In this document: piece after piece, positions 24,679 to 32,886 of the stretch
How positions within the stretch are numbered: position 1 is the first letter of the stretch
Layout: the number at the start of each line of letters is the position of its first letter
NCBI RefSeq assembly: GCF_000238055.2
Contig: NZ_KE148312.1
Span: 1,980,501-2,044,500, forward strand
Source of the DNA: Oribacterium parvum ACB1
GTDB lineage: Bacteria > Bacillota > Clostridia > Lachnospirales > Lachnospiraceae
DNA: 64,000 nt
Direction of reading: 5' to 3'
The notes under the pieces: generated by a model
Told to the model about the DNA's origin: nothing
Seen by the model: only the letters and a program-made list of their open reading frames with translations
Database searches by the model: none
Program-made: the position numbers and the translations under genes

Positions 24679-26040
24679 CTAGTTTGATTTTACTACAACA
24701 CCGCTTTCACTTGCACTGACACTTTCTCTGACACTGTCCTTCGGCATCTCGCTAACCGCTAATCCTTCGGTAAGACTTGGATCCGGAGCACTTACGAAAT
24801 GGTCTCCCTCTTTAAAGGCAGCATCCTCCTTTAAAGGACTGACTTCAACGGAAACATCACTTTCCACACCTGTTTTTACAGGGACAATATGAATCTTCCC
24901 GTCTTCCACAAAGTAAATCTGACTGTTTCCGTCTTCTCCCGTTGTCACAGCGGAAAGCGGAACCACAAAGACATTCTTGGCCTCGGAAAGCACGATATCC
25001 GCCTTAGCGGTAATCCCGGACAGGAGTCCTTTCTTATCCCCGTCTATTTTAATCTTAATCGGAATGACTCTTTCAGCTGTATTCCCCCCCTTGGCCTCTC
25101 CTGTCGGAGAAATGGAAGAAACCTCTCCCTCGAGCTTATCCTCTCCTAAGATATCCGCACTGATGATAGCCTTCTGTCTAAGACTTAATTTCCCGATGGA
25201 ATACTCGGAAACGCTGATGGAAAGTTCCAGCTGATCCAGATTTTCCACCGTAAACATCGGTTTTCCGTCCAGTAAGTTATCCGCAAACTGCCCGGCTTCC
25301 ACGTTTACTCTGGTAATTGTTCCGGAAATGGGTGCTTTAATCTCAGCGGAATCCACGGCACTCTGTGCCTTCTTTAAACCTTCTTCCGCACTCTTAATCT
25401 GCAAATCATAACTCTCGGAAACCTGCACATTGCCTCCGCTTACCTTGAAGCTTCCGAGACTTGCCTTCGCATCCTTTAAGGCACTTTCCGCCTGCTCATA
25501 TTCGCTTTGGGAAATATCACCGCTCTCCAAAAGGCTGCTCTTCCTCTGGAAATCGAGAAGCGCATTGTTATAGGCAGTCTGCACTTTGGCATATTCTGCC
25601 TTGGTGTTTTTCTGTGCATCTTCTTTATTTGCCTTTGCCAAATCAACCTGCGTCTTAGCCGCTTCCAAAGCTTCCTCCACATCTTTGGTATCGAGCTTTG
25701 CAATGAGCTGTCCTTCCGTGACCTTGTCTCCTTCCTTTACGAGAATTTCCTTTACCTTGGCATGGAGTGCCGAAGTAACATGCTGAGACTGGGTACCGGA
25801 AACGGGACCGGAAACGCTGAGCTTTTCCTGAATATCCGCTTTGGAAAGGCTCTCCGTATTGACAAGCATCCCTGTAGCCTTACCCGGGAACAATAAATTT
25901 TTCAAAATAAAAAGAACAAAAAGAAGGAGAAGCCCGAGGAATATCCACTTCTTCTTTCCTTTTTTCTTCTTCGGCTTTTCGTTCAGAAGCTTCTCTACCT
26001 TTTCTGAGATGTCTCCTCCCTGCTTTTCTTCTTCCTTCAT
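24679..26040 (-). CDS. HlyD/MacA-like efflux adaptor (membrane fusion protein)
   Basis: 453 residues: a basic cytoplasmic N-terminus (KPKKKKGKKK), one membrane segment (IFLGLLLLFVLFILKNLLF), a biotinyl-lipoyl-like motif (ALHAKVKEILVKEGDKVTEGQLIAKLD), a coiled-coil hairpin (about residues 110-215, Ala/Lys/Glu-rich), a return lipoyl segment (EIKAPISGTITRVNVEAGQF) and beta-barrel domains. This is the MacA/HlyD plan. It is the first gene of the efflux operon. A divergent nuclease gene starts 135 bases away. Confidence 0.92.
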   Translation of the reverse strand: MKEEEKQGGDISEKVEKLLNEKPKKKKGKKKWIFLGLLLLFVLFILKNLLFPGKATGMLVNTESLSKADIQEKLSVSGPVSGTQSQHVTSALHAKVKEILVKEGDKVTEGQLIAKLDTKDVEEALEAAKTQVDLAKANKEDAQKNTKAEYAKVQTAYNNALLDFQRKSSLLESGDISQSEYEQAESALKDAKASLGSFKVSGGNVQVSESYDLQIKSAEEGLKKAQSAVDSAEIKAPISGTITRVNVEAGQFADNLLDGKPMFTVENLDQLELSISVSEYSIGKLSLRQKAIISADILGEDKLEGEVSSISPTGEAKGGNTAERVIPIKIKIDGDKKGLLSGITAKADIVLSEAKNVFVVPLSAVTTGEDGNSQIYFVEDGKIHIVPVKTGVESDVSVEVSPLKEDAAFKEGDHFVSAPDPSLTEGLAVSEMPKDSVRESVSASESGVVVKSN

Positions 26041-26174
26041 TTTTCTTCTCCTTAAACTTAAAATTCAAATATTCTTGTGTTAAACTATGCTTGCCTATTA
26101 TAAAACAAAAAAACAGGAAATAAATGTGAAAATATAAAAATTTTTTTTAATATCTTGCATTTTGGGGAGGACAG

Positions 26175-27389
26175 ATGGAAATCATTCGAAAAGATTTAGC
26201 TTATACGGAAGATAGGGCTGCGTTGGAAGTCGTCCTCTCCCCTGCTTTGGGGAATGTTTCCTTAGAAGACGCCCTGCTCTATGACATTGAAACGACAGGA
26301 CTTAATCCGAAGGCTTCTCAGCTTTATCTCCTTGGTGTACTGCTTTTTCATAAAGAAAATAGTGAATTCATCCAGTATTTTGCCGAAAGCGTCCGTGACG
26401 AAGAGGAAATTTTGGAACAGTTTTTTCAGCTTTGTCAAACAAGGAAAGTTCTCATCAGCTTTAATGGAGAAGGCTTTGATAACCGTTTTATTGAGGCCAT
26501 GGCCAAGTCCTATGGAAAGCTTCCTCTTCACCTCAATTTAAAACAGCTTGATTTATTTAAACTGATTCGTAAAAGAAAAAAATTTTACGGATTGGAAAGT
26601 TGTTCTCTTAAATCCTGTGAACGGTTTTTAGGCATTTATCGTGAAGACCGGTGTAGCGGAGGCGAGCTGATTTCCGTATACCGGGAATATTTACAGAATA
26701 AAGACAGCAAAAAAAAGAATTCGTTGCTCCTTCATAATCGGGAGGATATTCAAAACCTTCCCGATCTCTTCTCCTTTTTAGCTTATGAAAATATCTTTCA
26801 GGGGAATATCAAATTCCAAACGGCAGAGTTCTTGGAAAGCGAGGAAATAAAAAATATAAAATACCATCATCAAACGAAAAACCCTTTAGAAACCGCGCAC
26901 TTAGAATTGGAAAGCAGTTTACAAATCAAGAAATTAGAATTGGAAGAAGAGCAAAAAAGTCGTACTGCTAAAAAACTTTGCCTGCAGTATTATCTTCCCT
27001 CTCCTGTTCCCGTCCCTCTTACTCTTGCTCCGAAAAACTATCTTTTAGAAATAAAAGACAAGTTTCTTTTTCTTACTGTTCCTCTCTATCAGGGAGAACT
27101 TTGCTATTTTTTTAAAGACTATAAAGACTACGAATTTATCCCCTCTGAAGACCATGTAGTACACAAGTCCTTAGCCTCCATGTACCCGAAGGAAATGCGG
27201 GAGAAGGCCAAGGCTTCAACCGCCTATCAAAAAATGAAGGCCTCTTTTCTTCCGGTATTTCAGGAAGGAGAGAAAGTCTTCAAAAAAACGTATCAGGATA
27301 AAAACTGCTTTATTCCTTTTAAGGAAAATACTTTTGAGAGCATAAATCCGGTGGAATACCTGCTTAGCTTTCTTAAAATACATTTTTAA
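26175..27389 (+). CDS. RNase H-like exonuclease of the YprB type
   Basis: 404 residues. The DEDD-type nuclease core is visible: DIETTGLNP (Asp, Glu), LISFNGEGFDNRF (Asp) and a late HNREDIQNLPDLF (His-x4-Asp). This corresponds to the RNase_H_2/YprB superfamily of putative 3'-5' exonucleases. About 170 C-terminal residues have no recognised domain. The start follows GGGGAGG eight bases upstream. It runs opposite to its neighbours and converges on leuD. Confidence 0.8.
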   Translation: MEIIRKDLAYTEDRAALEVVLSPALGNVSLEDALLYDIETTGLNPKASQLYLLGVLLFHKENSEFIQYFAESVRDEEEILEQFFQLCQTRKVLISFNGEGFDNRFIEAMAKSYGKLPLHLNLKQLDLFKLIRKRKKFYGLESCSLKSCERFLGIYREDRCSGGELISVYREYLQNKDSKKKNSLLLHNREDIQNLPDLFSFLAYENIFQGNIKFQTAEFLESEEIKNIKYHHQTKNPLETAHLELESSLQIKKLELEEEQKSRTAKKLCLQYYLPSPVPVPLTLAPKNYLLEIKDKFLFLTVPLYQGELCYFFKDYKDYEFIPSEDHVVHKSLASMYPKEMREKAKASTAYQKMKASFLPVFQEGEKVFKKTYQDKNCFIPFKENTFESINPVEYLLSFLKIHF

Positions 27390-27442
27390 TTTATAAGAAT
27401 ATGGCTATGTTTTCGCTACTTTATATCCCTTTTCTATTTTCG

Positions 27443-27943
27443 CTACTTTTTCTCCAGCCTTTCATTCACAAAAGCAATGAGACCTCCCTTATCGATCATA
27501 TCCTGTAAAAAGGGCGGAAAGACTGCCATATCGTAGCTTTTACCGCTACTGATATCCCGAATTCTCCCGGCGGAAAAATCCACTTCCACTTCGTCTCCCT
27601 CTTTGATTTCCTTTGCCGCATCGGGGGATTCTACAATGGCAAGACCGATGTTTATGGCATTTCGGAAAAAAATTCTCGCAAAGCTCTCTGCAATAATACA
27701 GGAAACACCGGAGTCCTTTAATACCTGCGGAGCATGCTCCCTGGAGGAACCGCAGCCGAAGTTCTTTCCGGCAATCAGTATATCGCCCTTTTTCATCTTT
27801 TTATGGAAGTCCTTATCGATATCCTCCATCGCATGTGTCGCCAGAAGGCTTCGGTCCTGAATCGCCAGGTAACGTGCCGGAATAATCACATCCGTATCGA
27901 CATTGTCCCCATATTTTATACAATTGCCCCTTGCATTTTCCAT
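27443..27943 (-). CDS. leuD: 3-isopropylmalate dehydratase small subunit
   Basis: 166 residues, the normal length. GDNVDTDVIIPARYL at the N-terminus and the swivel-domain motif GKNFGCGSSREHAPQ are diagnostic. With LeuC it isomerises 2-isopropylmalate to 3-isopropylmalate in leucine synthesis. It lies about 210 bases after leuC in the same direction, separated by repeats. AGGAG is present about ten bases before the ATG. Confidence 0.94.
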   Translation of the reverse strand: MENARGNCIKYGDNVDTDVIIPARYLAIQDRSLLATHAMEDIDKDFHKKMKKGDILIAGKNFGCGSSREHAPQVLKDSGVSCIIAESFARIFFRNAINIGLAIVESPDAAKEIKEGDEVEVDFSAGRIRDISSGKSYDMAVFPPFLQDMIDKGGLIAFVNERLEKK

Positions 27944-27971
27944 ACCGTTCCTCTCCTATTTCCCTTGCTAA

Positions 27972-28123
27972 TTTTCTTCGCTATCCATTTTCATTCTTAA
28001 AACAAGATGTCTCAGGCTTCGCCTTAGCCACTTGTTAAGAATAAAAACAGTTTTTCTCCACTACTGATTTTCATTTCTCAAAATTCGTTTTTCTTCGCTG
28101 CAGATTTTCATTTCTTAACATTC
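27972..28123. repeat. 36-37-bp degenerate tandem repeats in the leuC-leuD spacer
   Basis: On the plus strand TTTTTCTCCACTACTGATTT (28051 on) and TTTTTCTTCGCTGCAGATTT (28088 on) open two adjacent 36-37-bp copies, each continuing TCATTTCTYAAMATTC. A further partial copy lies at 27972-28000 (TTTTCTTCGCTATCCATTTT). A palindromic element (28001-28042) interrupts between the partial and full copies. No coding frame is seen. Confidence 0.65.
28001..28042. repeat. Palindromic 42-bp element, copy 1
   Basis: This 42-bp sequence (starting AACAAGATGTCTCAGGCTTC and ending CACTTGTTAAGAAT) is identical to 32747-32788. Its ends ACAAG/CTTGT and centre AGGC-TTC-GCCT pair to form an imperfect hairpin. It is nested within degenerate repeats between leuC and leuD. 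On the minus strand it is followed by TTTT, so it might act as a weak terminator here. Confidence 0.85.
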
Positions 28124-28156
28124 TTTATTGGTTTTTGTTAGAAAGATTATCTCTTC

Positions 28157-29422
28157 TTATAGCCCCAAGTCTTTTGGTCCTGCGATATAGCCTAAAACTG
28201 CCGATGCCGCAGCAACCTCCGGAGAAGCCAGATAGATTTCCGAGCTTGCATCTCCCATTCTTCCAACGAAATTACGATTGGTGGTGGAAACGCATCTTTC
28301 ATGCGGTGCCAAAATTCCCATATAGCCGCCAAGACAAGGCCCGCAGGTCGGGGTACTGACTACTGCACCGGCCTCGATTAAGTCCTTGATATAGCCCTTT
28401 TCCATCGCTTCCAGATAAATCTTCTGCGTTGCCGGAATGACAATACAACGAAGATTTTCTGCAACATGACGACCTCTTAAAAGCTCTGCGGAGACGGCAA
28501 TATCCGATAAACGACCGTTTGTGCAAGAGCCGATAACAACCTGATCAATTGGAATTTTATCAAAAGTCCCGATTTCATGCGTATTTTCCGGTAGATGCGG
28601 AAAAGCCACTGTAGACTGAAGTGTAGAGAGGTCAATCTCTATCACTCTCTCATACTTGGCATCCGAATCCGCTTCGTAAACGGTATAGGGCTTATTTCCA
28701 TGCGCTTTCATGTACTCTATCGTTTTCTCGTCAACCGGGAAAATGCCGTTCTTTCCGCCCGCTTCAATCGCCATATTACAAATGGCAAAGCGGTCGTCCA
28801 TGGAAAGGGAAGAAACGCCCTCTCCGCTAAATTCTATAGACTCGTAAAGTGCGCCGTCCACTCCGATTTTTCCAATCAGGTGTAAAATCACATCCTTACC
28901 GCTGACATACTTTTGCAGCTTCCCTTTTAAGATGACCTGAATTGCGTTCGGCACCTTAAACCAAAGCTCCCCTGTAGCCATAGCGGCAGCCATATCCGTA
29001 GAGCCCACACCGGTAGAAAAGGCTCCCAGTGCCCCGTAAGTACAGGTATGAGAATCCGCACCGACAGAAAGCTCTCCTGCCGTAATCAGTCCCTGCTCCG
29101 GAATAAGAGCATGCTCAATTCCCATATTTCCCACATCATAATAATGCTTTAAACCGTTTTCCTTTGCATAATTTCGACAAATCTGGGTGCACTTTGCAGA
29201 AGTAATATCCTTGTTCGGCACAAAGTGGTCCATGACAAAAACCACCTTATCTTTATCAAAGACACCTATCCCTTGAATCTTCTCCCGCTCTCGAATCGCA
29301 ACCGGAGTCGTGATGTCATTTCCATGAACCAAATCCACCTTTGCAAGAATCAGTTGACCGCTTTCCACCTTCTCCAGTCCTGCGTGCTTTGCCAAAATCT
29401 TTTGGCTCATCGTCATTCCCAT
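28157..29422 (-). CDS. leuC: 3-isopropylmalate dehydratase large subunit
   Basis: 421 residues from [15 protein letters not shown], the clostridial/archaeal-type length. [4Fe-4S] ligands appear in [12 protein letters not shown] and [32 protein letters not shown] is the other conserved stretch. The ATG has AAAGGAG seven bases before it; an eight-codon longer frame lacks this. Pairs with leuD. A LysR-type regulator is divergent, 420 bases away, and is a plausible controller. Confidence 0.94.
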   Translation of the reverse strand: MGMTMSQKILAKHAGLEKVESGQLILAKVDLVHGNDITTPVAIREREKIQGIGVFDKDKVVFVMDHFVPNKDITSAKCTQICRNYAKENGLKHYYDVGNMGIEHALIPEQGLITAGELSVGADSHTCTYGALGAFSTGVGSTDMAAAMATGELWFKVPNAIQVILKGKLQKYVSGKDVILHLIGKIGVDGALYESIEFSGEGVSSLSMDDRFAICNMAIEAGGKNGIFPVDEKTIEYMKAHGNKPYTVYEADSDAKYERVIEIDLSTLQSTVAFPHLPENTHEIGTFDKIPIDQVVIGSCTNGRLSDIAVSAELLRGRHVAENLRCIVIPATQKIYLEAMEKGYIKDLIEAGAVVSTPTCGPCLGGYMGILAPHERCVSTTNRNFVGRMGDASSEIYLASPEVAAASAVLGYIAGPKDLGL

Positions 29423-29598
29423 CGTACTCTCCTTTATCTTCAGCATTTTTCAGAAAATACAGCTCACAACTACTCCGAAAAAATGTTTTCTCTTCTTCCC
29501 TTTTCTTCTTTGAACAAGATATACTGCGTAACGTCCATAATATATTCATTTCAAACGAGATATCGCACGCTTTGCGCACGATACTCGCTATGAATTTT

Positions 29599-29621
29599 AG
29601 AAAGCATTTAGATTGCTTTCT
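29599..29621. promoter_or_regulatory. Candidate operator palindrome in the leuC-lysR divergent region
   Basis: AGAAAGCA (29599-29606) and TGCTTTCT (29614-29621) form a perfect 8-bp inverted repeat with a 7-base AT-rich centre. Its right end touches the -35 box of the LysR-type gene. This position and symmetry suit a LysR-type regulator site acting on its own promoter and perhaps on leuC. The rest of the spacer (29423-29845) holds the promoter below and AT-rich sequence without a supported gene. Confidence 0.45.
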
Positions 29622-29650
29622 TTACATACTAGCAAAAGTCTTGCTATAAT
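29621..29650 (+). promoter_or_regulatory. Promoter of the LysR-type regulator gene
   Basis: TTTACA (29621-29626) and TATAAT (29645-29650) are 18 bases apart on the plus strand. Transcription would start near 29657, leaving a leader of about 190 bases before the chosen start codon. Confidence 0.6.
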
Positions 29651-29845
29651 TAAAATACATTTTTTAGATGTTTATTATTCCCTAAAGTTATTTCTATGAA
29701 TAAGATATCTGAAATTTTCACGTATTGCGAGAAAATACATGAGAAAAACCGTAGAAGATTCTATCTATAACTTTACAAAAGAGGGAATGCAAATATGTAT
29801 CTGAAATCCATTTTCAAAAGGATCATTTCTAAACAAAGGAGTTAT

Positions 29846-30742
29846 ATGGAGCAAAATTTATCAACCTATCGTATTTTTTTTGAAGTCGCAAAGCAAGGGA
29901 ACATCTCAAAGGCTGCAGAATCCCTCTATATATCTCAACCTGCTATCTCCAAAACCATCGTGCGTCTGGAAGATAATCTGAATGTAAAACTCTTCAAGAG
30001 AAATTCCAGAGGTGTAAGTCTCACCGAAGAAGGAGAGGTTTTATTTCATCACGTTCAGGAAGCCATTCATCATATTGAAGAAGCGGAAAATGCTCTGCAA
30101 AAAATGAAAGACTATCATATCGGACATCTTGACATCGGTGCCAGTACAACACTATGTCGTTATATCCTGCTTCCTTACTTGAAGAAGTTCATGGAAGAAT
30201 TTCCGAATATTCAAATCAATTTAAAAAATCAAGACAGTGCAAAAAATATCCAGGTTTTGGAGGCGCAAGACATTGACATTGCACTGGTTGCCATCCCGAA
30301 GCACCTAAGTCCCAATCAAAAGGTTATTTTAGAGCAGGAGGTGGAGGATATTTTTGTTGCATCCCCTAAGTATATCGAGAATCTAAAAGCCCTTCACGGA
30401 AATAACTTTTCTCTTTTTCAAAATGCCACGGTAATGCTTATGGACGATAAAAATGTTTCCAGACACTACATCGATATGTATATCCGTGAAAATCAATTGG
30501 ATTTTAAGCAGGTAATTGCCTTAAACACCATGGATTTACTGATAGATTTCGCGAAGATTGATATGGGGATTTCCTGTGTTATCCGTTCCTTTGTGGAAAA
30601 AGATTTGGAAAATGGAAGTCTCGTGCAGATAGATATTGCTCCACCTATCCCTAGGAGAAAAATCGGCTTTATGTACCATGCCAATAACTGCTCAAAGTCT
30701 TTAGAGAGCTTTCTTTCCTTCTTGGAAAAAGAAAAAGATTAA
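29846..30742 (+). CDS. LysR-type transcriptional regulator
   Basis: 298 residues from MEQNLSTYRIFFEVAKQGNI, chosen because AAAGGAG lies four to five bases ahead; the longer frame adds 17 basic residues unlike the family. The helix-turn-helix is NISKAAESLYISQPAISKTI, and the rest is the two-lobed effector domain (HIGHLDIGASTTLCRYILLPYL). Divergent orientation to leuC suggests control of leucine genes, an inference from position. Effector unknown. Confidence 0.9.
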   Translation: MEQNLSTYRIFFEVAKQGNISKAAESLYISQPAISKTIVRLEDNLNVKLFKRNSRGVSLTEEGEVLFHHVQEAIHHIEEAENALQKMKDYHIGHLDIGASTTLCRYILLPYLKKFMEEFPNIQINLKNQDSAKNIQVLEAQDIDIALVAIPKHLSPNQKVILEQEVEDIFVASPKYIENLKALHGNNFSLFQNATVMLMDDKNVSRHYIDMYIRENQLDFKQVIALNTMDLLIDFAKIDMGISCVIRSFVEKDLENGSLVQIDIAPPIPRRKIGFMYHANNCSKSLESFLSFLEKEKD

Positions 30743-30862
30743 GGATAATAAAGAGTAGTTTCATATAGAATCAAAATTACTATCGAGAAATATTCAAGTT
30801 AATGCTGCATTTTTACAATTCAAAACAATATAATTTTAATTTCAAAACAGCAAAAACTTGGA

Positions 30863-30891
30863 TTGAACTCTCTCTATAAACTCGCTAGAAT
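30863..30891 (+). promoter_or_regulatory. Promoter of the Mrp/ApbC gene
   Basis: TTGAAC (30863-30868) and TAGAAT (30886-30891) lie 17 bases apart on the plus strand, about 120 bases before the start codon of the Mrp family gene. The rest of 30743-31014 is AT-rich with no reading frame I can support. Confidence 0.55.
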
Positions 30892-31014
30892 AGTAAGGTC
30901 TTTTTCTTAGCAATTCGTATCAAATATGTAAATAGCTTAAGAAATAGATCTAAAACTCGAAAAAAGGCACTTATCTTTTTTAAAAATTTATGGATAGAAA
31001 GAAAGGATAAATAT

Positions 31015-31878
31015 ATGGCAGAACAAAATAACAGCTCCTGTTCCTCTCACTGCGGCTCCTGCTCCGCAAATTGCTCAAGTAGAACTAGAACTGCGGGAAT
31101 CGAAAAGCTTCCTTTAGCGGAAGGCTCTTCCGTAAAGAAGGTCATCGGCATCGTATCCGGCAAGGGCGGCGTAGGTAAGTCTACCGTCTGCTCTCTTCTT
31201 GCTTCCGCAATGAACAAGGAGGGTTTCCATGTCGGTATTTTGGATGCGGATATTACCGGTCCTTCCATTCCGAAGGCATTCGGTCTCCTGCATGACGGTG
31301 TAGCCTTAAGTGAGGACGGAAAGTCCATGGTACCGGAAACCAGTAATGGCGGTGTGGAAATCATTTCCACCAATCTTCTTTTGGAAAATGAAACCGATCC
31401 CGTAATATGGAGAGGTTCCATGATTGCCAATGCGGTAAAGCAGTTCTGGCAGGAGGTCGAGTGGAAGGAAATTGACTATCTCTTCGTAGATATGCCTCCC
31501 GGAACAGGTGATGTCCCTCTTACCGTATTCCAGTCCCTCCCGATTGACGGGGTTATTATTGTGACTTCCCCACAGGACTTGGTATCCATGATTGTGGAAA
31601 AGGCAGTTCGTATGGCAGAGAAAATGCATGTGCCAATTCTCGGTATTGTAGAAAATATGTCTTATCTCCTCTGTCCGCACTGTAATGAGAAAATCGATGT
31701 CTTCGGAGAAAGCCATATTGAGGAACTTTGTCAGAAGGAAGGCTTGGAGCTTCTTGCAAAGCTTCCCATCGATCCGCAAAACGCTTCTTTTATGGATGCC
31801 GGTGCTGTGGAAGCCATTGATACGAAGGAAAGCCTGAAGGATGCCGTAGCTTGCTTAAAAAGGCTTATTAAGGACTAA
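31015..31878 (+). CDS. Mrp/NBP35/ApbC family iron-sulfur carrier ATPase
   Basis: 287 residues. A short Cys-rich N-terminus (C9, C13, C16, C20) precedes a deviant Walker A GKGGVGKST, DADITGPSIPKAFG and VDMPPGTGDVPLT. The paired CPHC near residue 222 is the bridging cluster site of Mrp proteins. These ATPases hold and deliver [4Fe-4S] clusters to apo-enzymes; LeuCD and the radical SAM and double-cubane proteins in this window would be the kind of clients. AAAGGAT precedes the ATG. Confidence 0.92.
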   Translation: MAEQNNSSCSSHCGSCSANCSSRTRTAGIEKLPLAEGSSVKKVIGIVSGKGGVGKSTVCSLLASAMNKEGFHVGILDADITGPSIPKAFGLLHDGVALSEDGKSMVPETSNGGVEIISTNLLLENETDPVIWRGSMIANAVKQFWQEVEWKEIDYLFVDMPPGTGDVPLTVFQSLPIDGVIIVTSPQDLVSMIVEKAVRMAEKMHVPILGIVENMSYLLCPHCNEKIDVFGESHIEELCQKEGLELLAKLPIDPQNASFMDAGAVEAIDTKESLKDAVACLKRLIKD

Positions 31879-31890
31879 TCTTTCACTATG

Positions 31891-31920
31891 TCAGAGCAAA
31901 CGAGATGTCTCACACTTAAC
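31891..31920. repeat. Degraded copy of the 54-bp/42-bp repeat pair left of the insertion element
   Basis: TCAGAGC (31891-31897) matches the opening of the 54-bp repeat, and AACGAGATGTCTCACACTT (from 31899) matches the 42-bp palindromic element with its 14-base centre deleted. This suggests the IS200-type element landed in a pre-existing repeat cluster. Confidence 0.45.
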
Positions 31921-31948
31921 ATACCTTACTGACGATGATGAATCACTA

Positions 31949-32147
31949 CCACCCGTCAAACGGGTGGTTTGCTCGGGGCTATAAGCCCCTGCTACTGGCC
32001 AGCGTCTAAAGGCGCTGGCTTTCATTTTGGGCTATGGGAAGTTTGCTTTGCACCTTCCCACAGCTCCATTCAAGCCATATTGCGTTTGACTCGTCGCTAC
32101 CCCATAAAGGGGTATTGGTACTACTGCACTTTAACCCTTAAAAGGGT
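31949..32147 (-). ncRNA. Multi-hairpin segment at the right end of the IS200-type element (omega-RNA-like layout)
   Basis: Read on the tnpA strand this segment forms six consecutive hairpins: ACCCTT/AAGGGT (32134-32147, touching the tnpA stop), ACCCC/GGGGT (32099-32113), TGGGAAG/CTTCCCA (32035-32060), GCCAGCG/CGCTGGC (31998-32019, loop with CTTTAG), GGGGCT/AGCCCC (31975-31989) and the end hairpin CCACCCG/CGGGTGG (31949-31967). The order and position at the right end resemble HEARO/omega RNAs of IS605 elements, which guide TnpB. Here no TnpB is present. That it is a transcribed RNA is inference. Confidence 0.4.
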
Positions 32148-32586
32148 CTTCATATTCTTTAACACTTAGTTTATCCAAAGCTATATCGTGTTTTTCTTGA
32201 TCTTGGATATACTTTTTTATTGTGGCTTCATTTAAACCTACTGTACTGACATAATAGCCTTCGGCCCAAAAATGTCTGTTTCCAAATTTGTATTTAAGAT
32301 TTGCGTGTTTATCAAATATCATTAAGGCACTTTTTCCCTTTAAATAGCCCATAAAAGAAGAAACGCTAATCTTAGGTGGAATACTAACCAGAATGTGTAC
32401 ATGGTCCGGCATTAAATGCCCTTCTATAATCTCCACTCCTTTAAAGGCGCAGAGCTGCTTGATAATATCCCGAATATCTGACTTATATTGATAATATATT
32501 ATTTTTCGCCTATACTTCGGTGTGAAGACAATATGATATTTACACATCCATTTCGTATGTGCCAATGCATATTCTTTCTTCGCCAT
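32131..32586 (-). CDS. tnpA: IS200/IS605-family TnpA transposase (Y1 HUH)
   Basis: 151 residues, full length and apparently intact. The HUH motif is DHVHILVSIPP (His-Val-His), and the catalytic tyrosine sits in ATIKKYIQDQEKHD. CKYHIVFTPKYRRK near the start and FWAEGYYVSTVG near residue 110 are family signatures. The enzyme moves single-stranded copies by peel-and-paste at hairpin ends. GGAAGGTGA lies before the ATG. It is on the strand opposite to the Mrp gene and inserted between it and HPr. Confidence 0.95.
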   Translation of the reverse strand: MAKKEYALAHTKWMCKYHIVFTPKYRRKIIYYQYKSDIRDIIKQLCAFKGVEIIEGHLMPDHVHILVSIPPKISVSSFMGYLKGKSALMIFDKHANLKYKFGNRHFWAEGYYVSTVGLNEATIKKYIQDQEKHDIALDKLSVKEYEDPFKG

Positions 32587-32694
32587 AAAATCACCTTCCT
32601 TTTCTACAATATAGCTTGAACAACTTTATTGTATTAGGAAAGGTGATTTTTGTATAACAAGTGTTTCCCACCCGCATAGCGGGTGGTTTTTTGT

Positions 32695-32748
32695 ATCAGA
32701 GCTAACATTTTTCAAATGTCAGCTCCGATACTGGCTAAAGTCCATTAA
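32695..32748. repeat. 54-bp direct repeat, copy A
   Basis: ATCAGAGCTAACATTTTTCA through GTCCATTAA is repeated exactly at 32787-32840. It contains a hairpin (CTAACATTTTTCAAATGTCAG, with ACATTT/AAATGT arms). It begins directly at the left end of the IS200-type element and overlaps the palindromic element by two bases. Confidence 0.9.
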
Positions 32749-32788
32749 CAAGATGTCTCAGGCTTCGCCTTAGCCACTTGTTAAGAAT
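32747..32788. repeat. Palindromic 42-bp element, copy 2
   Basis: Identical to 28001-28042. With one flanking T on each side, TTAACAAG and CTTGTTAA form a perfect 8-bp inverted repeat here. It sits exactly between the two copies of the 54-bp repeat, giving a 92-base period. Confidence 0.9.
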
Positions 32789-32840
32789 CAGAGCTAACAT
32801 TTTTCAAATGTCAGCTCCGATACTGGCTAAAGTCCATTAA
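32787..32840. repeat. 54-bp direct repeat, copy B
   Basis: Exact second copy of 32695-32748, placed just before the terminator of the HPr gene. No reading frame crosses it. Confidence 0.9.
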
Positions 32841-32843
32841 TAT

Positions 32844-32876
32844 AAAAGCTGTAAGCGGATTTCGCCTACAGCTTTT
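32844..32876 (-). terminator. Terminator of the HPr gene
   Basis: AAAAGCTGTAAGCG and CGCCTACAGCTTTT pair around GATTT; the minus strand ends in TTTTATATT. It lies just past the HPr stop codon and is rich enough in A/T on both sides to act in both directions. Confidence 0.8.
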
Positions 32877-32886
32877 TTATAGCCTT

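Larger units (their letters stand above)
31939..32695 (-). mobile_element. IS200-type insertion element (tnpA only)
   Basis: The element holds a complete IS200/IS605-family tnpA and has a hairpin near each end, as this family does in place of inverted terminal repeats. The left end, upstream of tnpA, has CCACCCGC-ATA-GCGGGTGG at 32668-32686. The right end has CCACCCG-TCAAA-CGGGTGG at 31949-31967. Exact boundaries are estimated from the hairpins and a GTGATTCA-like right end. There is no tnpB. A ~200-base multi-hairpin segment lies between tnpA and the right end. Confidence 0.8.

Noticed and set aside
29423-29600. 22-codon frame upstream of leuC as a leucine leader peptide
   Set aside because: The frame (MDVTQYILFKEEKG...) is not rich in Leu codons and no terminator follows it.
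31969-32169. 66-codon plus-strand frame in the right end of the IS200-type element
   Set aside because: It is antisense to a multi-hairpin region and lacks a start signal.
32695-32840. CRISPR array
   Set aside because: There are only two copies of the 54-bp repeat with one palindromic insert that itself recurs elsewhere; no array of unique spacers and no cas genes.
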